Positions 6,312 to 12,473 of a stretch of 14,196 nucleotides of DNA are shown here, piece by piece (position 1 is the stretch's first letter; every line of letters starts with the position of its first letter). The translations under genes were made by a program, and so were the position numbers. Below the pieces are notes generated by a model. It searched no databases. It saw nothing but the letters and a program-made list of their open reading frames with translations, and was not told the DNA's origin. Location of the stretch: contig UQVA01000036.1 in the NCBI GenBank assembly GCA_900544405.1, positions 1 to 14,196 on the forward strand, given 5' to 3'. This DNA comes from an uncultured Eubacteriales bacterium. Its GTDB lineage: Bacteria; Bacillota; Clostridia; Oscillospirales; Oscillospiraceae.

Positions 6312-7598
6312 ATGAAACTTTCCAAAACCAATCGCCGTCTGATGGCTGCGCTTCTGTGCGGAGCGCTGATTTTAGGCACCGGCGCACTGCCCACCAAAGT
6401 GGATGCTGCCAGTTCCAGCGAAATTCAGGGCCAGATCGACGAATTGCAGCGCAAGAGCGATGAATTCGACGCGCAGCTTTCCGAATTGGAGCAGCAAAAG
6501 AACGCCAATCTGGACGACATCAACGCCCTGATCGACGAGAAGATGCGGCTGGACAAGGAAGTGTTCCTGCTGTACAGCCAGATTGACAACATGAACGAAC
6601 AGATCGCCGCCTACGGCGTGATGATCGCCGACCAGCAGCAGAAGCTGGACGAGGCCACCGCCCGGTATCAGGAGCTTTCCGAGAAAAATCTGGAACGGGT
6701 CCGCACCATGGAGGAGGACGGCAGTCTTTCCTACTGGTCCGTGCTGTTCAAGGCTTCCAGCTTCGCCGACTTCCTGGACCGGCTAAACATGATCGAAGAG
6801 ATCAACGCTGCCGACCAGCGGCGGCTCCAGGACCTGGACCAGGCCCACAAGGAAGTGGAGCAGTACCGCTCCGAGCTGCTGGCCCAGAAGGATGCCCTGC
6901 AGGTAAAGAAGGACGATCTGGCCGCTAAGCGGGACGACTTGGCGGAGGCCAGCGCCGAGAAGGACGCTCTGCTGGAAACGCTGCTGGCCCGGGGCGATGA
7001 GTATAAAGAAGCCATGGCCAACATCAGCGCCGCCAAGCAGGCCAACATGGACGAAATTGCCCAGAAAAACGACGAGTTGGCCGAGGCCCAGTACCGGGAA
7101 TGGCTGGCCACATCTGTCGCCACCACCGCACCCACCACCCGGCCCACGGAGACCACCGACCCGGACAACCCTGACGAGCCTACCACTCCTGTGGCCCCCA
7201 GCGATAGCTACTGGATGATGCCCCTTCCCTATTACGTCTATATGTCCAGCCCCTTCGGCTACCGATATGACCCGGTGGACGGCTCGTACAGCTATCACTC
7301 CGGCGTGGACCTGGCTGTGGCAGAAGGAACGGAAATATACGCCAGCCGCAGCGGCTATGTGGAAGCCGCCAGTGAAAGCTATTACTACGGATATTATGTA
7401 AAACTGGACCACGGCGACGGTTTTGAATCCATCTATATGCACATGCAGCGTTACATCGTCAGCCCCGGTGAATATGTGACCCAGGGTCAGGTCATCGGCT
7501 ATGTGGGCGAGACCGGCTGGGCCACCGGCCCCCATCTGCATATCACCATTCTCTACAACGGTGTCTATATGGACCCGCTGGATTACATCAGTATTTAA
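6312..7598 (+). CDS. Secreted coiled-coil M23 peptidoglycan hydrolase, CwlO/PcsB/EnvC-like (copy 1)
   Basis: The 428-residue protein is probably an endopeptidase cutting peptidoglycan cross-bridges under FtsEX control. Residues 1-32 are a signal peptide (KLSKTNRRLMAALLCGALIL, cut near VDA-ASS). Residues about 35-265 are a long coiled coil rich in Gln, Glu, Lys and Asp, containing the hallmark MEEDGSLSYWSVLFKASSF and then ADFLDRL near 133-160, which in this family forms the hairpin that meets FtsX. A Thr/Pro linker (about 268-295) leads to the M23 domain with Zn ligands His329 and Asp333 (HSGVD) and His410, plus catalytic-site His377 (YMHM) and His408 (PHLH), so the enzyme appears competent. 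It starts 17 nt after ftsX with GAGGT before the ATG. The linker and M23 domain differ from the next gene more than the hallmark region does. Confidence 0.92.
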   Translation: MKLSKTNRRLMAALLCGALILGTGALPTKVDAASSSEIQGQIDELQRKSDEFDAQLSELEQQKNANLDDINALIDEKMRLDKEVFLLYSQIDNMNEQIAAYGVMIADQQQKLDEATARYQELSEKNLERVRTMEEDGSLSYWSVLFKASSFADFLDRLNMIEEINAADQRRLQDLDQAHKEVEQYRSELLAQKDALQVKKDDLAAKRDDLAEASAEKDALLETLLARGDEYKEAMANISAAKQANMDEIAQKNDELAEAQYREWLATSVATTAPTTRPTETTDPDNPDEPTTPVAPSDSYWMMPLPYYVYMSSPFGYRYDPVDGSYSYHSGVDLAVAEGTEIYASRSGYVEAASESYYYGYYVKLDHGDGFESIYMHMQRYIVSPGEYVTQGQVIGYVGETGWATGPHLHITILYNGVYMDPLDYISI

Positions 7599-7628
7599 CA
7601 TCATTCCGGTCAAGCGAGGGACGCAGCC

Positions 7629-8861
7629 ATGAACAAACGAAAACGCTTGATCTCCATTATCGCCGGTGTCCTGGCAGCCATTATGCTGCTGGGCATTCTG
7701 GCATCGCTGCTACCAGTCAGTGCCGCCAGCTCCGACGAAATTCAGGATCAGATCGAAGAACTCCAAAAGCAAAGCGCCGCCATCGATTCCGAGATGGCGG
7801 CACTGGACGTTCAGATGCAGCAGAATCTTTCCAAGATGCAGGACGTGATCGCCCAGAAAAACCGCATTGATCAGCAGGTGACGCTGCTTCACCAGCAAAT
7901 CATCAACGCCAACAACCAAATTTCCGCCTATGCCACCATGATCGCCGACAAGCAGGAGGAGTTGGACGCCGCCGAGGCCCGCTACGATGCCCTTTCCCAG
8001 AAAAACCGGGAGCGGGTCCGGGCCATGGAGGAGGACGGTACCCTGACCTACTGGTCCGTTCTGTTCAAGGCCACCAGCTTTGCGGATTTTCTGGACCGGC
8101 TGAGCCTCATCTCCGAAATTCAGTCTGCCGACAAGCGGCGGCTCACGGAGCTTTCCGATGCGGCCAAGGAAGTGGCCGACGCCAAAGATTTTCTGACCAC
8201 CCAGAAGGGAGCCTTGTCCGAAAAGCGGGAAAAGCTGAAGGATTCCCAGAAGGAATTGGAGGAAAAGCGGGCGGAAGCCGACGCCTTGCTGGAGGACCTG
8301 CTGAGCCGGGGCGACGAATTCGAGCGCTACATGGCCGATGCAGAGGAAAGGCAGGCCAAGGCCATGCTGGAACTGGCCAATGCCCGCAGCGACTATGAAT
8401 CTGCCCGTTCCCAGGAAGGCAGCTGGCCTACTTATGACGGCGACAACGGGGACGCCCCTGCCCCCACCGACGCCGATGACGGCTGGCTGACCCCCGTCAG
8501 CGGCTACACCATCACCAGTCCCTTCGGGATGCGGGTCCACCCCATTTATGGCACCTGGACCATGCACTACGGCGTGGACATGGCCTGCAATGAGGGCACA
8601 CCCATTTACGCCACCCGCAGCGGCACGGTGATCTCCGCCACCTACAACGATTCCTGCGGCAACTATGTCCAGATCGACCATGGGGACGGCTTCCGGTCCA
8701 TCTATATGCACATGACCTATTATGTGGTCCTGCCCGGAGACGAGGTTTCCCAGGGCCAGCTGATTGGTTATGTGGGTTCCACCGGCGATTCCACCGGCCC
8801 CCATTTACATTTCGGCATTTCCTATAACGGAAATTATGTAAACCCCATGAATTATCTTTGA
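7629..8861 (+). CDS. Secreted coiled-coil M23 peptidoglycan hydrolase, CwlO/PcsB/EnvC-like (copy 2)
   Basis: This 410-residue paralogue of the preceding gene arose by tandem duplication. It has a signal peptide (MNKRKRLISIIAGVLAAIML, cut near VSA-ASS), a mature start SDEIQDQIEELQ that matches copy 1, and a coiled coil over about 36-255. The hallmark MEEDGTLTYWSVLFKATSF then ADFLDRL again begins at residue 133, as in copy 1. The linker is acidic and Asp/Pro-rich (about 258-285) instead of Thr/Pro-rich. The M23 domain keeps His313, Asp317 (HYGVD), His361 (YMHM), His392 and His394 (PHLH), and its core resembles classical LytM more than copy 1 (SPFGMRVHPIYG; PHLHFGIS). The ATG is 30 nt after copy 1, with GAGGGA upstream. 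A hairpin terminator follows the stop, so expression of the next gene may be lower. Confidence 0.92.
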   Translation: MNKRKRLISIIAGVLAAIMLLGILASLLPVSAASSDEIQDQIEELQKQSAAIDSEMAALDVQMQQNLSKMQDVIAQKNRIDQQVTLLHQQIINANNQISAYATMIADKQEELDAAEARYDALSQKNRERVRAMEEDGTLTYWSVLFKATSFADFLDRLSLISEIQSADKRRLTELSDAAKEVADAKDFLTTQKGALSEKREKLKDSQKELEEKRAEADALLEDLLSRGDEFERYMADAEERQAKAMLELANARSDYESARSQEGSWPTYDGDNGDAPAPTDADDGWLTPVSGYTITSPFGMRVHPIYGTWTMHYGVDMACNEGTPIYATRSGTVISATYNDSCGNYVQIDHGDGFRSIYMHMTYYVVLPGDEVSQGQLIGYVGSTGDSTGPHLHFGISYNGNYVNPMNYL

Positions 8862-8867
8862 TTTTTG

Positions 8868-8906
8868 CCACGCTCTGCTCCTGCATCCGGAGGGAGCGTG
8901 GTTTTT
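8868..8906 (+). terminator. Hairpin terminator or attenuator between copy 2 and the S41 protease
   Basis: CCACGCTC (8868-8875) pairs with GAGCGTGG (8894-8901), with an inner CTCC/GGAG pairing, and is followed directly by TTTTT (8902-8906). It looks like a full intrinsic terminator. The AGGAGG of the next gene begins at 8911 and no new promoter is seen between, so it probably acts as a partial terminator that lowers protease output. Confidence 0.78.
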
Positions 8907-8924
8907 CACAAGGAGGAAACCACT

Positions 8925-10085
8925 ATGCGTTGGAAATCGGTCCTGTCCCACATCGGCTGCGCCCTTTTAGGTGCGCTGGTGACGTTCACCGTGCTGTTCG
9001 TCTTTCTGGACTTCCGTCCGGAGACGAAATTGGGGCGGTTGGAACGCATCATCGAAAAGCGGTACATCGGCATCGAGGACGTAGATATGCAGGAGGTGGA
9101 GGACGCCGCCGCCAATGCCATGGTCAATGCCCTGGGGGACCGGTGGAGTTACTATCTCAACGAAGCCGCCTACGAGAACAACATCAGCACCCAGAACAAT
9201 ACTTATGTGGGCATCGGCGTCAGCATTTTCACGGAACTGCAGGACGGCTGCATCGTTGTGGAGCAGGTGACTCCCGGCGGTCCCGCCGAGGAAGCAGGCA
9301 TTCTGGCCGGGGACCGGATCCGGGACGTGGCCGGAGAAAGCGTGGAATCCATGGGCCTCTCCGAAGCCCAAAGCCGCATCCGTGGCAAGGCCAGGACCTC
9401 CGTTGAATTGACCGTTCTCCGGGACGGCCAGGAATTGACTCTGTCCGTGGAGCGGAAGGAAATCGAAACTCAGATCGTCACCAAGGAACTGCTGGACGGC
9501 AACGTGGGCTATGTCCGCATCGTGAACTTCCGTGGCCGCAGCTCCGCCGAAGCTCAGGCCGCCGTGGAGGACCTGATGGCCCAGGGAGCCACGTCCCTGA
9601 TCTTCGACGTGCGATTCAACCCCGGCGGATTTGTTAAAGAAGTTGCTGACCTGCTGGACTACCTGATGCCCGAAGGGGTGGTGTTCCGCAGCGTGGACTA
9701 CACCGGCAAAGAGGAAATTTACGACTCCGACGCAGACTGCATTGACCTTCCCATGGCGGTGCTGGTGAACGGGGATTCCTACTCCGCCGCCGAGCATTTC
9801 GCCGCCACCCTGAAGGAAGCGGGTCTGGCCACAGTCGTTGGTCAGAAAACCGTGGGCAAGGGCCGGTTCCAGGTGGTCTATTCCCTGCTGGACGGCAGCG
9901 GCGTGGGCCTGTCCATCGGCAAATATTTCACCCCCGGCGGGGTGAATATGCAGGACGAAGGGGGTCTGGTGCCGGACGTGACCGTGGAGGTGGACGACGA
10001 CACCTACGCCGCCATCCGCGCCGCCACCCTCTCCCCTGCCGACGACCCCCAGGTCCAGGCCGCTTTGGAGGTTTTGAAGGGGTAA
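8925..10085 (+). CDS. Carboxyl-terminal processing protease, S41 family with PDZ domain (CtpA/CtpB-like)
   Basis: This is a 386-residue membrane-anchored serine protease. An N-terminal segment (about residues 8-28) forms a signal anchor. A PDZ domain lies at about 85-175, with the ligand-loop region GGPAEEAGILAGDRI. The S41 catalytic core follows, with Ser287 in NGDSYSAAEHF and Lys312 in VGQKTVGKGRF. The Ser-Lys distance of 25 equals that in E. coli Prc and B. subtilis CtpB, so the dyad is intact although SYSAAE replaces the usual SASASE. It should act outside the membrane, trimming secreted or membrane proteins. Encoded behind two hydrolases, it may process them, as Prc-type proteases limit hydrolases in other bacteria (inference). 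The ATG at 8925 is chosen for the AGGAGGAAA before it; a start further upstream would lie in the terminator hairpin. Confidence 0.92.
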   Translation: MRWKSVLSHIGCALLGALVTFTVLFVFLDFRPETKLGRLERIIEKRYIGIEDVDMQEVEDAAANAMVNALGDRWSYYLNEAAYENNISTQNNTYVGIGVSIFTELQDGCIVVEQVTPGGPAEEAGILAGDRIRDVAGESVESMGLSEAQSRIRGKARTSVELTVLRDGQELTLSVERKEIETQIVTKELLDGNVGYVRIVNFRGRSSAEAQAAVEDLMAQGATSLIFDVRFNPGGFVKEVADLLDYLMPEGVVFRSVDYTGKEEIYDSDADCIDLPMAVLVNGDSYSAAEHFAATLKEAGLATVVGQKTVGKGRFQVVYSLLDGSGVGLSIGKYFTPGGVNMQDEGGLVPDVTVEVDDDTYAAIRAATLSPADDPQVQAALEVLKG

Positions 10086-10090
10086 CACAG

Positions 10091-10121
10091 AAAAGCCGTG
10101 GAGAATTTCTCCACGGCTTTT
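10091..10121. terminator. Bidirectional terminator between convergent S41 protease and ABC exporter
   Basis: AAAAGCCGTGGAGA (10091-10104) pairs perfectly over 14 bp with TCTCCACGGCTTTT (10108-10121) around loop ATT. T-runs lie on both sides when read from each direction. It is 5 nt from each stop codon (10085 and 10126) and so serves both convergent genes. Confidence 0.92.
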
Positions 10122-10125
10122 TCCG

Positions 10126-11748
10126 TTACAGTCGAATCGTGCAGTCCGCAAGAGGCAGCAGCGCCTGCTCATGGGTCGCAACGATCAGCGTCCGTTCCTT
10201 GCGAAGTTCTCCGAGGGCCTGTGCGATGAAGCGGATATTTTCCGCATCCAGCGAAGCCGTCGGCTCGTCCAGAAGCATCACGTCAAAATTGGCAGACCAG
10301 AAAATCGCCAGACACACCCGGCGATATTCGCCCAGGGACAGTTCTCCCTCGGACCGCCGCATCACATGGTCCAGCCCCTCCGGATACCGGCAGACGGTCT
10401 GTTCCACGGAAAAGGCCCGCAAAATGTCCCAAATCGCCCCATCGGTGATCTCCGGGTCGGCCAGCCGGAAATTTTCCCGTAAGGTCAGCCGCAGCATGTG
10501 GGGGTCCTGGGGGAAATAGCCCCACCGGCTGTCCGCATCCAGCCGCAGGGCTTCCGAATCATGCAGGGACAGGGTCCCGAACAGAATTTTCAGCAATGTA
10601 CTTTTTCCGCAGCCGCTTTTGCCCCACAGGACGGCGATCTGCTCCTTGGGTACCTCGAAGGAAAGGCCCCGGATGCAGGGGGCTTCCCGGTCCGGGTAGG
10701 CATATGTCAAGCCTGCGGCGCTGGCCGCCAGGGAGGGCTCCGGTCGGGAATACCGGACCTGAATTTTTTCCGGCAGGCTGTCCTCGAACTCGTCCAGCAT
10801 CTCGAAGGTATTCTGGGCAGCACCAATGCTGCCGCTGACGCTGGCCAACTGCATGACCGGCTGGACCAGATGGTTGGTGTAATTGGCGAAAATCAGCAGC
10901 AGGCCGATGGTCGGCCCCGTCCCGGCCATGAGCCAGGAGCCGCCGACCCCGTACAAAATCGCCTGGTACGGGACCATAATCATCGCCCAGCTGGCCAGGC
11001 CCATAATGCGGTAAAGCACCGACAAGTGGACCGATTTCCCGGCCAGCACCGACGCTCCCCTGTCAAAGCGTTCGCTGACGTACTGCTCCAATCGGTAGGT
11101 TTCGACGGTGCTCGCGCCGGTGGTAACGTCCGAAAGGACCTCGGTCATATCCCGCCGGGCAACCTGATAGGTCCGCTGAATGGCGGACACCCGGCGGCGC
11201 ATAAAAGCGTTCAGCAGGACGATCAGCGGAAACACCGGCAGGGACAGGACCGTCAGCCGCCAGTCCAGAGCGAACATGATGCCCAGGGTCACGGCAATAT
11301 CCACCACGGAGACCAAAATGGTCGGGATTCCGTTTTCCAATATCCCGGAAAAGGCATCCACCTGATGATTGATGGCGGAAAACGCCGCCGCTTCCGTCTT
11401 TTTCTGCCGCTCCAGCGGGTCCGCCCGGAGCAGCCGCCGGAACAGCCGGGAACGCAGGTCCCGTTTGCTCTTTTCCCCGGCCTGGGCAAAAAAGAAGCTC
11501 TGCAAAACCGTCATCAGGCTGCTGCACAGCACCGCCCCGATGAACACGAACTGGATGGGCCACAGGGCCTCCGCCCGCTTCATGGGAAGGATGTCATCCA
11601 CCAGCACCCGCAGGGTGTAGGCCGAAATCGCCGAGAGGCCCGTGGCCAGGATGGAGCACACGGCCCCCAGATAAATTTTCCCACGGTAGGGAGAGACCAT
11701 TTGCCAGCTGCGCCGCAGCACGGCGGCAGCACCGTTCGTTTTCTTCAT
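10126..11748 (-). CDS. ABC exporter half-transporter, fused membrane and nucleotide-binding domains
   Basis: The 540-residue protein is a type IV ABC exporter (MsbA/CydC-like fold): six predicted membrane segments over about residues 20-310, then a nucleotide-binding domain from about 340. Walker A GKSGCGKST is at 376-384, the Q-loop YFPQ has Gln414, Walker B is LLDEPTASLD with D494-E495, and the switch His is in VATHE. Two oddities: the signature is LSLGE (470-474) instead of LSGGQ, and Walker A to Q-loop is about 10-12 residues shorter than usual, lacking most of the G.I..DG.D segment. This suggests a degenerate half of a heterodimer, yet no partner gene is adjacent and it is transcribed alone. 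The substrate is unknown. The start ATG at 11748 has AGGGG 7 nt upstream. Its strand opposes both neighbouring operons, with a shared terminator at its 3' end. Confidence 0.88.
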   Translation of the reverse strand: MKKTNGAAAVLRRSWQMVSPYRGKIYLGAVCSILATGLSAISAYTLRVLVDDILPMKRAEALWPIQFVFIGAVLCSSLMTVLQSFFFAQAGEKSKRDLRSRLFRRLLRADPLERQKKTEAAAFSAINHQVDAFSGILENGIPTILVSVVDIAVTLGIMFALDWRLTVLSLPVFPLIVLLNAFMRRRVSAIQRTYQVARRDMTEVLSDVTTGASTVETYRLEQYVSERFDRGASVLAGKSVHLSVLYRIMGLASWAMIMVPYQAILYGVGGSWLMAGTGPTIGLLLIFANYTNHLVQPVMQLASVSGSIGAAQNTFEMLDEFEDSLPEKIQVRYSRPEPSLAASAAGLTYAYPDREAPCIRGLSFEVPKEQIAVLWGKSGCGKSTLLKILFGTLSLHDSEALRLDADSRWGYFPQDPHMLRLTLRENFRLADPEITDGAIWDILRAFSVEQTVCRYPEGLDHVMRRSEGELSLGEYRRVCLAIFWSANFDVMLLDEPTASLDAENIRFIAQALGELRKERTLIVATHEQALLPLADCTIRL

Positions 11749-11783
11749 GCACGGACCCCTTTGGACCCATCCGGGCGCACTTT

Positions 11784-11819
11784 CTACACCGGATTTTGCC
11801 CACCTTTCTTATCTTTCAT
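11784..11819 (-). other. Possible 11-codon upstream frame in the ABC exporter leader
   Basis: About 2-3 nt after the predicted transcript start, the minus strand reads ATG and encodes MKDKKGGQNPV followed by TAG. With almost no room for a ribosome site it would be translated leaderless if at all. A chance frame of this length is quite likely, so this is only a candidate leader peptide. Confidence 0.2.
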
Positions 11820-11828
11820 TGTATGATT

Positions 11829-11857
11829 ATTATAATTGAACCGGATGGTCCTGTCAA
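11829..11857 (-). promoter_or_regulatory. Perfect-consensus sigma-A promoter of the ABC exporter gene
   Basis: On the minus strand TTGACA (11857-11852), a 17-bp spacer and TATAAT (11834-11829) match consensus at all 12 positions. The start would be near 11822, giving a leader of about 74 nt before the ATG at 11748. Such a promoter is unusually strong for a single-copy transporter, unless the leader or a repressor tempers it. Confidence 0.9.
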
Positions 11858-11913
11858 TCCTCTGCCAACCTGATTTTTACAAGATAATTCTTCTCAGAAT
11901 TCCCCTTTCCACC

Positions 11914-11942
11914 TTGACGGCGTGGGATTTTTCCGATATAAT
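11914..11942 (+). promoter_or_regulatory. Promoter of greA-lysS
   Basis: TTGACG (11914-11919), a 17-bp spacer and TATAAT (11937-11942) match consensus at 11 of 12 positions. Transcription would begin near 11949, leaving a leader of about 40 nt with AAGGAAGG before the greA ATG. It diverges from the ABC promoter, with 56 bp between the -35 boxes. No T-box fits in this short leader. Confidence 0.88.
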
Positions 11943-11989
11943 GTTAGAAGCTATGCAAATATAACCGACTTGAAGGAAGGATTTCCATT

Positions 11990-12469
11990 ATGGCAAAGGA
12001 ATTTAAGATCACCAGTACCCGCCTTTCCGATTTGGAGAAAGAGCTGAATTATTTGAAGACCACCCGGGAACGGGAAATTGCGGCCATGATCGCAGAAGCC
12101 CGTTCCTACGGCGACTTGTCCGAAAACTCCGAGTACGATGCCGCCAAGAACGAGCAGGCCAAGCTGTATGGCCGTATCGCCGAGATCGAGGACATTCTGG
12201 CTCACGCCGTGGTCATCGCCGACGAGAACGAAGCCTCCGGCCGGGTGGGCCTGGGCTGCACCGTCACCGTGGAGAATCTGGAGACCGGCGCTCAGAACAC
12301 CTACCGCATCACCGGCTCCCAGGAAGCCAACCCCATGGAGAACAAGCTCTCCGACGACTCTCCCTTCGGCCGGGCCATCGTGGGCTGCGCCGCCGGGGAG
12401 ACCTTCACCGTCCACGCTCCTGCCGGTTCCTTCACCATGCGGGTACTCCATGTGACCAGAGAGGGGTAA
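11990..12469 (+). CDS. greA: Transcription elongation factor GreA
   Basis: GreA enters the secondary channel of RNA polymerase and stimulates cleavage of backtracked transcripts, freeing stalled complexes. The 159-residue protein is of normal length. Residues about 10-75 form the antiparallel coiled coil, whose tip YGDLSENSEYDAAK carries the essential acidic pair Asp42 and Glu45. The C-terminal FKBP-like domain (about 80-159) has VGLGCTVTVENLETG, the DDSPFGRAIVGCAAGETF block and a final VLHVTREG. AAGGAAGG lies about 9 nt before the ATG. It is separated from lysS by 4 nt, a greA-lysS pairing seen in many Clostridia. The promoter shows no special regulation. Confidence 0.96.
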   Translation: MAKEFKITSTRLSDLEKELNYLKTTREREIAAMIAEARSYGDLSENSEYDAAKNEQAKLYGRIAEIEDILAHAVVIADENEASGRVGLGCTVTVENLETGAQNTYRITGSQEANPMENKLSDDSPFGRAIVGCAAGETFTVHAPAGSFTMRVLHVTREG

Positions 12470-12473
12470 GGGA

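Noticed and set aside
6312..8861. One hydrolase gene split by a frameshift
   Set aside because: Both copies have complete signal peptides, coiled coils and M23 domains with separate starts and stops, so this is a tandem duplication.
10498..11826. Plus-strand frame of 442 codons opposite the ABC exporter
   Set aside because: The composition (Gly, Gln, His and Pro rich) is that of an antisense reading. The opposite strand has complete ABC motifs and a perfect promoter.
11943..11989. T-box riboswitch for lysS
   Set aside because: lysS is second in an operon and the greA leader is only about 40 nt, too short for a T-box. No T-box consensus or terminator pair is seen.
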